This document shows, one piece after another, positions 9,595-20,565 of a stretch of DNA of 64,000 bases. The DNA is taken from the NCBI GenBank assembly GCA_038025085.1, contig CM076148.1, forward strand, positions 16,074,501 through 16,138,500, written 5' to 3'. The notes beneath the pieces were generated by a model, which worked only from the letters and a program-made list of their open reading frames with translations, did no database searches and was not told the DNA's origin. How positions within the stretch are numbered: the first letter of the stretch is position 1; each line of letters starts with the position of its first letter. The stretch comes from Tetragonia tetragonoides. Lineage: Eukaryota > Streptophyta > Magnoliopsida > Caryophyllales > Aizoaceae. Both the position numbers and the translations under genes were made by a program.

Positions 9595-9817
9595 ATCAAT
9601 CTTTTCCACAATATTTCTTTTAACCTTGTTCTTACAGCCATTTCTCACTTTTCGTGTGTCTCTTTTATTCGAAAATCAACGGTTTCTACTTAAAACACAA
9701 CACGTCTCCCGAAATCTTTTATACTAGTGTTTTCTGATTCTAAACAACATTTTAAATAAGGGTACATAAAAATAAAAAAAATAAAATAAAAATTTTAAAA
9801 AATGAAAATTTAAAAAG

Positions 9818-9935
9818 AGATGCAACACGTGGACTTCCCAGGAGGTCACCCATCCTAGTACTACTCTCGCCCAAGCACGCTTAGCTGCGGAGTTCTGATG
9901 GGATCCGGTGCATTAGTGCTGGTATGATCGCACCC
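9818..9935 (-). rRNA. 5S rRNA gene, copy 26
   Basis: Differences: nt118 C>T, nt116 C>T, nt106 T>A, nt52 T>C; repeats copy 13. Confidence 0.94.
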
Positions 9936-10156
9936 ATCAATCTATTGCACAATATTTGTTTTAACCTTGTTCTTACAGCCATTTCTCACTTTTCGTGTGT
10001 CTCTTTTATTCGAAAATCAACGGTTTCTACTTAAAACACAACACGTCTCCCGAAATATTTTATACTAGTGTTTTCTGATTCTAAACAGCGTTTTAAATAA
10101 GGCTACATAAAAATAAAAAAAATAAAAAAAATTTAAAAAAATGAAGATTTAAAAAA

Positions 10157-10274
10157 GGGTGCAACACGAGGACTTCCCAGGAGGTCACCCATCCTAGTAC
10201 TACTCTCGCTCAAGCACGCTTAACTACGGAGTTCTGATGGGATCCGGTGCATTAGTGCTGGTATGATCGCACCC
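10157..10274 (-). rRNA. 5S rRNA gene, copy 27
   Basis: Differences: nt65 G>A, nt49 C>T. Confidence 0.95.
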
Positions 10275-10489
10275 ATCAATCTATTGCACAATATTTGTTT
10301 TAACCTTGTTCTTACAGCCATTTCTCACTTTTCGTGTGTCTCTTTTATTCGAAAATCAACGGTTTCTACTTAAAACACAACACGTCTCCCAAAATCTTTT
10401 ATACTAGTGTTTTCTGATTCTAAACAGCGTTTTAAATAAGGCTACATAAAAATTAAAAAAATAAAAAAAAATTAAAAAAATGAAGATTT

Positions 10490-10495
10490 AAAAAA
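10490..10495 (-). terminator. Pol III T-run of copy 28 (representative)
   Basis: Six T in RNA sense directly follow the gene end, the usual Pol III stop. Almost every unit has 4-7 T here, followed by AAATCTTCATTTTTT and further T runs as back-up stops. Copies with odd 3' ends (for example 133 and 161) still keep a T run. Confidence 0.75.
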
Positions 10496-10613
10496 GGGTG
10501 CAACACGAGGACTTCCCAGGAGGTCACCCATCCTAGTACTACTCTCGCCCAAGCACGCTTAACTGCGGAGTTCTGATGGGATCCGGTGCATTAGTGCTGG
10601 TATGATCGCACCC
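10496..10613 (-). rRNA. 5S rRNA gene, copy 28, exact consensus
   Basis: Matches the window consensus at all 118 positions, with copies 45 and 53. 5S rRNA is a structural part of the large ribosomal subunit and is made by RNA polymerase III. The internal control region is intact: A box nt50-64 (AGTTAAGCGTGCTTG), IE nt67-72 (CGAGAG) and C box nt80-97 (AGGATGGGTGACCTCCTG). nt1-6 GGGTGC pairs with nt113-118 GCACCC to close helix I. Best candidate for a working gene. Confidence 0.98.
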
Positions 10614-10640
10614 ATCAAACTATTGCACAATATTTGTTTT
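10614..10640 (-). promoter_or_regulatory. upstream Pol III promoter of copy 28 (representative)
   Basis: In RNA sense, AAATATT lies at -22 to -16 and GC at -13/-12, with T at -1. Plant 5S genes are known to use a TATA-like element near -28, GC near -12 and C at -1, so this unit has the first two in a slightly closer setting and lacks the C. The same elements are kept in nearly all units; copies 94 and 106 lose the TATA-like part, where a T run follows ctattgca on the plus strand. Confidence 0.6.
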
Positions 10641-10825
10641 AACCTTGTTCTTCCAGTCATTTCTCACTTTTCGCGTGTCTCTTTTATTCGAAAATCAACG
10701 GTTTGTACTTAAAACACAACACGTCTCCCGAAATCTTTTATACTAGTGTTTTCTGATTCTAAACAGCGTTTTAAATAAGGCTACATAAAAATAAAAAAAC
10801 ATTTAAAAAAATGAAGTATAAAAAG

Positions 10826-10943
10826 GGGTGCAACACAAGGACTTCCCAGGAGGTCACCCATCCTAGTACTACTCTCGCCCAAGCACGCTTAGCTGCGGAG
10901 TTCTGATGGGATCCGGTGCATTAGTGCTGGTATGATCGCACCC
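10826..10943 (-). rRNA. 5S rRNA gene, copy 29
   Basis: Differences: nt107 C>T, nt52 T>C. Confidence 0.95.
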
Positions 10944-11155
10944 ATCAAACTATTGCACAATACTTGTTTTAACCTTGTTCTTACAGTCATTTCTCACTTT
11001 TCGTGTGTCTCTTTTATTCGAAAATCAACGGTTTGTACTTAAAACACAACACGTCTCCCGAAATCTTTTATACTAGTGTTTTCTGATTCTAAACAGCGTT
11101 TTAAATAAGGCTACATAAAAATAAAAAAACATTTATATAAATGAAGTATAAAAAG

Positions 11156-11273
11156 GGGTGCAACACGAGGACTTCCCAGGAGTTCACCCATCCTAGTACT
11201 ACTCTAGCCCAAGCACGCTTATCTGCGAAGTTCTGATGGGATCCGGTGCATTAGTGCTGGTTTGATCACACTC
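11156..11273 (-). rRNA. 5S rRNA gene, copy 30
   Basis: Differences: nt91 C>A, nt68 G>T, nt52 T>A, nt46 C>T, nt12 T>A, nt6 C>T, nt2 G>A. All but nt91 recur in copy 40. Confidence 0.92.
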
Positions 11274-11494
11274 ATCAATATTTTCCACAATATTTGTTTT
11301 AACCTTGTTCTTACAGCCATTTCGCACTTTTCGTGTGTCTCTTTTATTCGAAAATCAACGGTTTCTACTTAAAACACAACACGTCTCCCGAAATCTTTTA
11401 TACTAGTGTTTTCTGATTCTAAAAAACGTTTTAAATAAGGGTACATAAAAATTAAAAAAATTAATAAAATTTAAAAAAATGAAGATTTAAAAAG

Positions 11495-11612
11495 GGGTGC
11501 AACACGAGGACTTCCCAGGAGGTCACCCATCCTAGTACTAGTCTCGCCCAAGCACGCTTCACTGCGGAGTTCTGATGGGATCCGGTGCATTAGTGCTAGT
11601 ATGATCGCACCC
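11495..11612 (-). rRNA. 5S rRNA gene, copy 31
   Basis: Differences: nt72 G>C, nt53 T>G, nt15 C>T. Confidence 0.95.
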
Positions 11613-11833
11613 ATCAATCTATTGCACAATATTTGTTTTAACCTTGTTCTTACACCCATTTCTCACTTTTCAAGTGTCTCTTTTATTCGAAAATCAACGG
11701 TTTTTACTTAAAACACAACACGTCTCCCGAAATCTTTTATACTAGTGTTTTCTGATTCTAAACAGCGTTTTAAATAAGGGTACATAAAAATTAAAAAAAT
11801 AAAATAAAATTTAAAAAAATGAAGATTTAAAAA

Positions 11834-11951
11834 GGGTGCGACACGAGGACTTCCCAGGAGGTCACTCATCCTAGTACTACTCTCGCCCAAGCACGCTTAA
11901 CTGCGGAATTCTGATGGGATCCGGTGCATTAGTGCTGGTATGATCGCACCC
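11834..11951 (-). rRNA. 5S rRNA gene, copy 32
   Basis: Differences: nt112 T>C, nt86 G>A, nt44 C>T. Confidence 0.95.
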
Positions 11952-12172
11952 ATCAATCTATTGCACAATATTTGTTTTAACCTTGTTCTTACAGCCATTT
12001 CTCACTTTTCGTGTGTCTCTTTTATTCGAAAATCAACGGTTTCTACTTAAAACACAACACGTCTCCTGAAATCTTTTATACTAGTGTTTTCTAATTCTAA
12101 ACAGCGTTTTAAATAAAGCTACATAAAAATTAAAAAAATAAAAAAAAATTTAAAAAATGAAGATTTAAAAAG

Positions 12173-12290
12173 GGGTGCAACACGAGGACTTCCCAGGAGG
12201 TCACCCATCCTAGTACTAGTCTCACCCAAGCACGCTTCACTGCGGAGTTCTGATGGGATCCGGTGCATTAGTGCTAGTATGATCGCACCC
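12173..12290 (-). rRNA. 5S rRNA gene, copy 33
   Basis: Differences: nt72 G>C, nt67 C>T, nt53 T>G, nt15 C>T. Confidence 0.94.
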
Positions 12291-12507
12291 ATCAATCTAT
12301 TGCACAATATTTGTTTTAACCTTGTTCTTACAGCTCTCACTTTTCGGGTGTCTCTTTTATTCGAAAATCAACGGCTTTTACTTAAAATACAACACGTCTC
12401 CCGAAATCTTTTATACTAGTGTTTTCTGATTCTAAACAGCGTTTTAAATAAAGCTACATAAAAATTAAAAAAATAAAATAAATTTAAAAAAATAAAGATT
12501 TAAAAAA

Positions 12508-12625
12508 GGGTGCAACACGAGGACTTCCCAGGAGGTCACCCATCCTAGTACTAGTCTTGCCCAAGCACGCTTCACTGCGGAGTTCTGATGGGATCCGGTG
12601 CATTAGTGCTAGTATGATCGCACCC
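12508..12625 (-). rRNA. 5S rRNA gene, copy 34
   Basis: Differences: nt72 G>C, nt68 G>A, nt53 T>G, nt15 C>T. Confidence 0.94.
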
Positions 12626-12846
12626 ATCAATCTATTGCACAATATTTGTTTTAACCTTGTTCTTACAGCCATTTCTCACTTTTCGGGTGTCTCTTTTATT
12701 CGAAAATCAACGGTTTTTACTTAAAACACAACACGTCTCCCGAAATCTTTTATACTAGTGTTTTCTGATTCTAAACAGCGTTTTAAATAAGGGTACATAA
12801 AAATTAAAAAAATAAAATAAAATTTAAAAAAATGAAGATTTAAAAA

Positions 12847-12964
12847 GGGTGCGACACGAGGACTTCCCAGGAGGTCACCCATCCTAGTACTACTCTCGCC
12901 CAAACACGCTTAACTGCGGAGTTCTGATGGGATCCGGTGCATTAGTGCTGGTATGATCGCACCC
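12847..12964 (-). rRNA. 5S rRNA gene, copy 35
   Basis: Differences: nt112 T>C, nt61 C>T. Confidence 0.95.
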
Positions 12965-13185
12965 ATCAATCTATTGCACAATATTTGTTTTAACCTTGTT
13001 CTTACAGCCATTTCTCACTTTTCGTGTGTCTCTTTTATTCGAAAATCAACGGTTTCTACTTAAAACACAACACGTCTCCCAAAATCTTTTATACTACTGT
13101 TTTCTGATTCTAAACAGCGTTTTAAATAAGGCTACATAAAAATTAAAAAAATAAAAAAAATTTAAAAAAATGAAGATTTAAAAAA

Positions 13186-13303
13186 GGGTGCAAGACGAGG
13201 ATTTCCCAGGTGGTCACCCATCCTAGTACTACTCTCGCCCAAGCACGCTTAACTGCGGAGTTCAGATGGGATCCGGTGCATTAGTGCTGGTATGATCGCA
13301 CCC
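13186..13303 (-). rRNA. 5S rRNA gene, copy 36
   Basis: Differences: nt110 G>C, nt102 G>A, nt93 T>A, nt40 A>T. Confidence 0.94.
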
Positions 13304-13515
13304 ATCACACTATTGCACAATATTTGTTTTAACCTTGTTCTTACAGTCATTTCTCACTTTTCGTGTGTCTCTTTTATTCGAAAATATACGGTTTCTACTT
13401 AAAACACAACACGTCTCCCGAAATCTTTTATACTAGTGTTTTCTGATTCTAAACAGCGTTTTAAATAAGGCTACATAAAAATAAAAAAACATTTAAAAAA
13501 ATGAAGTATAAAAAG

Positions 13516-13633
13516 GGGTGCAACACGAGGACTTCCCAGGAGGTCACCCATCCTAGTACTACTCTCGCCCAAGCACGCTTAACTGCGAAGTTCTGATGGG
13601 ATCCGGTGCATTATTGCTGGTATGATCGCACCG
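13516..13633 (-). rRNA. 5S rRNA gene, copy 37
   Basis: Differences: nt46 C>T, nt20 C>A, nt1 G>C; the last alters the start base. Confidence 0.94.
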
Positions 13634-13857
13634 ATCAATCTATTGAACAATATTTGTTTTAACCTTGTTCTTACAGCCATTTCTCACTCTTCGGGTGTCT
13701 CTTTTATTCGAAAATCAACGGTTTCTACTTAAAACACAACACGCCTCCCGAAATCTTTTATACTAGTGTATTCTGATTCTAAACAACGTTTTAAATAAGG
13801 GTACATAAAAATAAAATAAATAAAATAAAAATTTAAAAAAAATGAAGATTTAAAAAG

Positions 13858-13975
13858 GGATGCAACACGAGGACTTCCCAGGAGGTCACCCATCCTACTA
13901 CTACTCTCGCCCAAGCACGCTTAACTGCGGAGTTCTGATGGGATCCGGTGCATTAGTGCTGGTATGATCGCACCT
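13858..13975 (-). rRNA. 5S rRNA gene, copy 38
   Basis: Differences: nt116 C>T, nt78 C>G, nt1 G>A. Confidence 0.94.
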
Positions 13976-14196
13976 ATCAATCTATTGAAAAATATTTGTT
14001 TTAACCTTGTTCTTACAGCTATTTCTCACTTTTCGTGTGTCTCTTTTATTCGAAAATCAACGGTTTCTACTTAAAACACAACACGTCTCCCGAAATTTTT
14101 TATACTAGTGTTTTCTGATTCTAAACAGCGTTTTAAATAAGGCTACATAAAAATTAAAAAAATAAAAAAAAATTAAAAAAATGAAGATTTAAAAAA

Positions 14197-14314
14197 GGGT
14201 GCAACACGAGGACTTCCTAGGAGGTCACCGATCCTAGTACTACTCTCGCCCAAGCACGCTTAACTGCGGAGTTCTGATGGGATTCGGTGCATTAGTGCTG
14301 GTATGATCGCACCC
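14197..14314 (-). rRNA. 5S rRNA gene, copy 39
   Basis: Differences: nt97 G>A, nt85 G>C, nt31 G>A. Confidence 0.95.
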
Positions 14315-14527
14315 ATCAAACTATTGCACAATACTTGTTTTAACCTTGTTCTTACAGTCATTTCTCACTTTTCGTGTGTCTCTTTTATTCGAAAATCAAC
14401 GGTTTGTACTTAAAACACAACACGTCTCCCGAAATCTTTTATACTAGTGTTTTCTGATTCTAAACAGCGTTTTAAATAAGGCTACATAAAAATAAAAAAA
14501 ACATTTATATAAATGAAGTATAAAAAG

Positions 14528-14645
14528 GGGTGCAACACGAGGACTTCCCAGGAGGTCACCCATCCTAGTACTACTCTAGCCCAAGCACGCTTATCTGCGA
14601 AGTTCTGATGGGATCCGGTGCATTAGTGCTGGTTTGATCACACTC
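14528..14645 (-). rRNA. 5S rRNA gene, copy 40
   Basis: Differences: nt68 G>T, nt52 T>A, nt46 C>T, nt12 T>A, nt6 C>T, nt2 G>A; sister of copy 30, ten units away. Confidence 0.93.
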
Positions 14646-14866
14646 ATCAATCTTTTCCACAATATTTGTTTTAACCTTGTTCTTACAGCCATTTCGCACT
14701 TTTCGTGTGTCTCTTTTATTCGAAAATCAACGGTTTCTACTTAAAACACAACACGTCTCCCGAAATCTTTTATACTAGTGTTTTCTGATTCTAAACAGCG
14801 TTTTAAATAAGGGTACATAAAAATTAAAAAAATAAAATAAAATTTTAAAAAATGAAGATTCAAAAA

Positions 14867-14984
14867 GGGTGCGACACGAGGACTTCCCAGGAGGTCACTC
14901 ATCGTAGTACTACTCTCGCCCAAGCACGCTTAACTGCGGAATTCTGATGGGATCCGGTGCATTAGTGCTGGTATGATCGCACCC
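14867..14984 (-). rRNA. 5S rRNA gene, copy 41
   Basis: Differences: nt112 T>C, nt86 G>A, nt81 G>C, nt44 C>T; sister of copy 32. Confidence 0.94.
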
Positions 14985-15204
14985 ATCAATCTATTGCACA
15001 ATATTTGTTTTAACCTTGTTCTTACAGCCATTTCTCACTTTTCGTGTGTCTCTTTTATTCGAAAATCAACGGTTTCTACTTAAAACACAACACGTCTCCC
15101 GAAATCTTTTATACTAGTGTTTTCTAATTCTAAACAGCGTTTTAAATAAAGCTACATAAAAATTAAAAAAATAAAAAAATTTTAAAAAATGAAGATTTAA
15201 AAAG

Positions 15205-15322
15205 GGGTGCAACACGAGGACTTCCCAGGAGGTCACCCATCCTAGTACTAGTCTCACCCAAGCACGTTTCACTGCGGAGTTCTGATGGGATCCGGTGCAT
15301 TAGTGCTAGTATGATCGCACCC
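15205..15322 (-). rRNA. 5S rRNA gene, copy 42
   Basis: Differences: nt72 G>C, nt67 C>T, nt56 G>A, nt53 T>G, nt15 C>T; sister of copy 33. Confidence 0.94.
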
Positions 15323-15534
15323 ATCAATCTATTGCACAATATTTGTTTTAACCTTGTTCTTACAGCCATTTCCCACTTTTCGTGTGTCTCTTTTATTCGA
15401 AAATCAACGGTTTGTACTTAAAACACAACACGTCTCCCGAAATCTTTTATACTAGTGTTTTCTGATTCTAAACAGCGTTTTAAATAAAGCTACATAAAAA
15501 TAAAAAAACATTTAAAAAAATGAAGTATAAAAAG

Positions 15535-15652
15535 GGGTGCAACAAGAGGACTTCCAAGGAGGTCACCCATCCTAGTACTACTCTCGCCCAAGCACGCTTA
15601 ACTGCGGAGTTCTGATGGGATCCGGTGCATTAGTGCGGGTATGATCGCACCC
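15535..15652 (-). rRNA. 5S rRNA gene, copy 43
   Basis: Differences: nt108 G>T, nt97 G>T, nt16 A>C. Confidence 0.95.
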
Positions 15653-15874
15653 ATCAATCTATTGCACAATATTTGTTTTAACCTTGTTCTTACAGCAATT
15701 TTTCACTTTTCGTGTGTCTCTTTTATTCGAAAATCAACGGTTTCTACTTAAAACACAACACGTCTCCCAAAATCTTTTATACTAGTGTTTTCTGATTCTA
15801 ATCAGCGTTTTAAATAAGGGTACATAAAAATTAAAAAAATAAAATAAAATTTAAAAAAATGAAGATTTAAAAAA

Positions 15875-15992
15875 GGGTGCAACACGAGGACTTCCTAGGA
15901 AGTCACCCATCCTAGTACTACTCTCGCCCAAGCACGCTTAACTGCGGGGTTCTGATGGGATCCGGTGCATTAGTGCTGGTATGATCGCACCC
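15875..15992 (-). rRNA. 5S rRNA gene, copy 44
   Basis: Differences: nt97 G>A, nt92 C>T, nt45 T>C. Confidence 0.95.
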
Positions 15993-16215
15993 ATCAATCT
16001 ATTGCACAATATTTGTTTTAACCTTGTTCTTACAGCCATTTCTCACTTTTCGTGTGTCTCTTTTATTTGAAAATCAACGGTTTCTACTTAAAACACAACA
16101 CGTCTCCCGAAATCTTTGATACTAGTGTTTTCTGATTCTAAACAACGTTTTAAATAAGGGTACATAAAAATAAAAATAATAAATAAAAAATTTAAAAAAA
16201 TGAAGATTTAAAAAG

Positions 16216-16333
16216 GGGTGCAACACGAGGACTTCCCAGGAGGTCACCCATCCTAGTACTACTCTCGCCCAAGCACGCTTAACTGCGGAGTTCTGATGGG
16301 ATCCGGTGCATTAGTGCTGGTATGATCGCACCC
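16216..16333 (-). rRNA. 5S rRNA gene, copy 45, exact consensus
   Basis: No difference from the consensus inside the gene. The GC element upstream reads AC (plus strand ctattgtac), and the T run beyond the TATA-like word is extended. Confidence 0.97.
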
Positions 16334-16546
16334 ATCAAACTATTGTACAATATTTTTTTTTAACCTTGTTCTTACAGCCATTTCTCACTTTTCGTGTGTC
16401 TCTTTTATTCGAAAATCAACGGTTTGTACTTAAAACACAACACGTCTCCCGAAATCTTTTATACTAGTGTTCTCTGATTCTAAACAGCGTTTTAAATAAG
16501 GCTATAAAAAAATTAAAAAAAATTTTAAAAATGAAGATTTAAAAAA

Positions 16547-16664
16547 GGGTGCAACACGAGGACTTCTCAGGAGGTCCCGCATCCTAGTACTACTCTCGCC
16601 CAAGCACGCTTCACTGCGAAGTTCTGATGGGATCCGGTGCATTAGTGCTGGTATGATCGCACCC
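16547..16664 (-). rRNA. 5S rRNA gene, copy 46
   Basis: Differences: nt98 G>A, nt88 T>G, nt85 G>C, nt53 T>G, nt46 C>T; the C box is hit twice. Confidence 0.93.
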
Positions 16665-16885
16665 ATCAAACTATTGCACAATATTTGTTTTAACCTTGTT
16701 CTTACAGTCATTTCTCACTTTTCGTGTGTCTCTTTTATTCGAAAATCAACGGTTTGTACTTAAAACTCAACACGTCTCCCGAAATCTTTTATACTAGTGT
16801 TTTCTGATTCTAAACAGATTTTTAAATAAGGCTACATAAAAATTAAAAAAATAAAAAAAATTTAAAAAAATGAAGATTTAAAAAA

Positions 16886-17003
16886 GGGTGCAACCCGAGG
16901 ACTTCCCAGGAGGTCACCTATCCTAGTACTACTCCCGCCCAAGCACGCTTAACTGCGGAGTTCTTATGGGATCCGGTGCATTAGTGCTGGTATGATCGCA
17001 CCC
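16886..17003 (-). rRNA. 5S rRNA gene, copy 47
   Basis: Differences: nt109 T>G, nt85 G>A, nt69 A>G, nt39 C>A. Confidence 0.94.
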
Positions 17004-17215
17004 ATCAATCTTTTCCACAATATTTGTTTAAACCTTGTTCTTACAGCCATTTCTCACTTTTCGTGTGTCTCTTTTATTCGAAAATCAACGGTTTGTACTT
17101 AAAACACAACACGTCTCCCGAAATCTTTTATACTAGTGTTTTCTGATTCTAAACAGCGTTTTAAATAAGGCTACATAAAAATAAAAAAACATTTAAAAAA
17201 ATGATGTATAAAAAT

Positions 17216-17333
17216 GGGTGCAACACGAGGACTTCCCAGGAGGTCACCCAACCTAGTACTACTCTCGCCCAAGCACGCTTAACTATGGAGTTCTGATGGG
17301 ATCCGGTGCATTAGTGCTGGTATGATCGCACCC
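17216..17333 (-). rRNA. 5S rRNA gene, copy 48
   Basis: Differences: nt83 A>T, nt49 C>T, nt48 G>A. Confidence 0.95.
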
Positions 17334-17555
17334 ATCAATCTTTTCCACAATATTTGTTTTAACCTTGTTCTTACAGTCATTTCTCACTTTTCGTGTGTCT
17401 CTTTTATTCGAAAATCAACGGTTTTTACTTAAAACACAACACTTCTCCTGAAATCTTTTATACTAGTGTTTTCTGATTCTAAACAGCGTTTTAAATAAGG
17501 GTAAATAAAAATTAAAAAAATAAAACAAAATTTAAAAAAATGAAGATTTAAAAAA

Positions 17556-17673
17556 GGGTGCAACACGAGGACTTCCCAGGAGGTCACCCATCCTAGTACT
17601 ACTCTCGCTCAAGCACACTTAACTGCAGAGTTCTGATGGGATCCGGTGCATTAGTGCTGGTATGATCGCACCC
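17556..17673 (-). rRNA. 5S rRNA gene, copy 49
   Basis: Differences: nt65 G>A, nt57 C>T, nt47 C>T; all are transitions. Confidence 0.95.
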
Positions 17674-17885
17674 ATCAATCTTTTCCACAATATTTGTTTA
17701 AACCTTGTTCTTACAGCCATTTCCCACTTTTCGTGTGTCTCTTTTATTCGAAAATCAACGGTTTGTACTTAAAACACAACACGTCTCCCGAAATCTTTTA
17801 TACTAGTGTTTTCTGATTCTAAACAGCGTTTTAAATAAAGCTACATAAAAATAAAAAAACATTTAAAAAAATGAAGTATAAAAAG

Positions 17886-18003
17886 GGGTGCAACAAGAGG
17901 ACTTCCAAGGAGGTCACCCATCCTAGTACTACTCTCGCCCAAGCACGCTTAACTGCGGAGTTCTGATGGGATCCGGTGCATTAATGCTGGTATGATCGCA
18001 CCC
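17886..18003 (-). rRNA. 5S rRNA gene, copy 50
   Basis: Differences: nt108 G>T, nt97 G>T, nt20 C>T; sister of copy 43. Confidence 0.95.
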
Positions 18004-18215
18004 ATCAATCTATTGCACAATATTTGTTTTAACCTTGTTCTTAAAGCCATTTCTCACTTTTCGTGTGTCTCTTTTATTCGAAAATCAACGGTTTCTACTT
18101 AAAACACAACACGTCTCCCGAAATCTTTTATACTAGTGTTTTCTGATTCTAAACAGCGTTTTAAATAAGGCTACATAAAAATAAAAAAACATTTAAAAAA
18201 ATGATGTATAAAAAT

Positions 18216-18333
18216 GGGTGCAACACGAGGACTTCCCAGGAAGTCACCCATCCTAGTACTACTCTTGCCAAAGCACGCTTAACTACGGAGTTCTGATGGG
18301 ATCCGGTGCATTAGTGCTGGTATGATCGCACCC
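18216..18333 (-). rRNA. 5S rRNA gene, copy 51
   Basis: Differences: nt92 C>T, nt68 G>A, nt64 G>T, nt49 C>T. Confidence 0.94.
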
Positions 18334-18554
18334 ATCAATCTTTTCCACAATATTTGTTTTAACCTTGTTCTTACAGTCATTTCTCACTTTTCGTGTGTCT
18401 CTTTTATTCGAAAATCAACGGTTTCTACTTAAAACACAACACTTCTCCTGAAATCTTTTATACTAGTGTTTTCTGATTCTAAACAGCGTTTTAAATAAGG
18501 GTAAATAAAAATTAAAAAAATAAAAAAAATTTAAAAAAATGAAGATTTAAAAAA

Positions 18555-18672
18555 GGGTACAACACGAGGACTTCCCAGGAGGTCACCCATCCTAGTACTA
18601 CTCTCGCCCAAGCACGCATAACTGCGGAGTTCTGATGGGATCCGGTGCATTAGCGCTAGTATGATCGCACAC
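18555..18672 (-). rRNA. 5S rRNA gene, copy 52
   Basis: Differences: nt114 C>T, nt55 A>T, nt19 A>G, nt15 C>T, nt2 G>T. Confidence 0.94.
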
Positions 18673-18895
18673 ATCAATCTATTGCACAATATTTGTTTTA
18701 ACCTTGTTCTTATAGCCATTTCTCACTTTTCGTGTGTCTCTTTTATTCGAAAATCAACGGTTTCTACTTAAAACACAACACGTCTCCGGAAATCTATTAT
18801 ACTAGTGTTTTCTGATTCTAAACAACGTTTTAAATAAGGGTACATAAAAATAAAAAAAATAAAATAAAAATTTAAAGAAATGAAGATTTAAAAAG

Positions 18896-19013
18896 GGGTG
18901 CAACACGAGGACTTCCCAGGAGGTCACCCATCCTAGTACTACTCTCGCCCAAGCACGCTTAACTGCGGAGTTCTGATGGGATCCGGTGCATTAGTGCTGG
19001 TATGATCGCACCC
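18896..19013 (-). rRNA. 5S rRNA gene, copy 53, exact consensus
   Basis: No difference from the consensus, with normal TATA-like and GC elements upstream. A likely working gene. Confidence 0.98.
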
Positions 19014-19225
19014 ATCAATCTATTGCACAATATTTGTTTTAACCTTGTTCTTAAAGCCATTTCTCACTTTTCGTGTGTCTCTTTTATTCGAAAATCAACG
19101 GTTTCTACTTAAAACACAACACGTCTCCCGAAATCTTTTATACTAGTGTTTTCTGATTCTAAACAACGTTTTAAATAAGGCTATATAAAAATAAAAAAAC
19201 ATTTAAAAAAATGATGTATAAAAAT

Positions 19226-19343
19226 GGGTGCAACACGAGGACTTCCCAGGAGGTCAACCATCCTAGTACTACTCTCGCCCAAGCACGCTTAACTACGGAG
19301 TTCTGATGGGATCCGGTGCATTAGTGCTGGTATGATCGCACCC
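19226..19343 (-). rRNA. 5S rRNA gene, copy 54
   Basis: Differences: nt87 G>T, nt49 C>T. Confidence 0.95.
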
Positions 19344-19564
19344 ATAAATCTATTGCACAATATTTGTTTTAACCTTGTTCTTACAACCATTTCTCACTTT
19401 TCGTGTGTCTCTTTTATTCGAAAATCAACGGTTTCTACTTAAAACACAACACGTCTCTCGAAATCTTTTATACTAGTGTTTTCTGATTCTAAACAGCGTT
19501 TTAAATAAGGCTACATAAAAATTAAAAAAATAAAAAAAATTTAAAAAAATGAAGATTTAAAAAA

Positions 19565-19682
19565 GGGTGCAACACGAGGACATCCCAGGAGGTCAGCCAT
19601 CCTAGTACTACTCTAGCCCAAGCACGCTTTACTGCGGAGTTCTGATGGGATCCGGTGCATTACTGCTGGTATGATCACAACC
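19565..19682 (-). rRNA. 5S rRNA gene, copy 55
   Basis: Differences: nt101 A>T, nt87 G>C, nt68 G>T, nt53 T>A, nt20 C>G, nt6 C>T, nt3 G>T; four recur in copy 62. Confidence 0.93.
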
Positions 19683-19894
19683 ATCAAACTATTGCACAAT
19701 ATTTGTTTTAACCTTGTTCTTACAGTCATTTCTCACTTTTCGTGTGTCTCTTTTATTCGAAAATCAACGGTTTGTACTTAAAACACAACACGTCTCCCGA
19801 AATCTTTTATACTAGTGTTTTCTGATTCTAAACAGCTTTTGAAATAAGGCTACATAAAAATAAAAAAACATTTAAAAAAATGAAGTATAAAAAG

Positions 19895-20012
19895 AGGTGC
19901 AACACGAGGACTTCCCAGGAGGTCACCCATCCTAGTACTACTCTCGCCTAAGCACGCTTAACAGCGGAGTTCTGATGGGATCCGGTGCATTAGTGCTGGT
20001 ATGATCGCACCC
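19895..20012 (-). rRNA. 5S rRNA gene, copy 56
   Basis: Differences: nt118 C>T, nt64 G>A, nt50 A>T. Confidence 0.95.
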
Positions 20013-20235
20013 ATCAATCTATTGCACAATATTTGTTTTAACCTTGTTCTTACAGCCATTTCTCATTTTTCGTGTGTCTCTTTTATTCGAAAATCAACGG
20101 TTTCTACTTAAATCATAACACGTCTCCCGAAATCTTTTATAATAGTGTTTTCTGATTCTAAACAGCGTTTTAAATAAGTCTACATAAAAATAAATAATAA
20201 AATAATAAAAAATAAAAAAATGATGATTTAAAAAA

Positions 20236-20353
20236 GGGTGCAACACGAGGACTTCCCAGGAGGTCACCCATCCTAGTACTACTCTCGCCCAACCACGCTT
20301 AACTGCGAAGTTCTGATGGGATACGTTGCATTAGTGCTGGTATGATCGCACCC
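20236..20353 (-). rRNA. 5S rRNA gene, copy 57
   Basis: Differences: nt61 C>G, nt46 C>T, nt31 G>T, nt28 C>A. Confidence 0.94.
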
Positions 20354-20565
20354 ATCAATCTATTGCATAATATTTGTTTTAACCTTGTTCTTACAGCCAT
20401 TTCTCACTTTTCGTGTGTCTCTTTTATTCGAAAATCAACGGTTTGTACTTAAAACACAACACGTCTCCCGAAATCTTTTATACTAGTGTTTTCTGATTCT
20501 AAACAGCGTTTTAAATAAGGTTACATAAAAATAAAAAAACATTTAAAAAAATGAAGTATAAAAAG

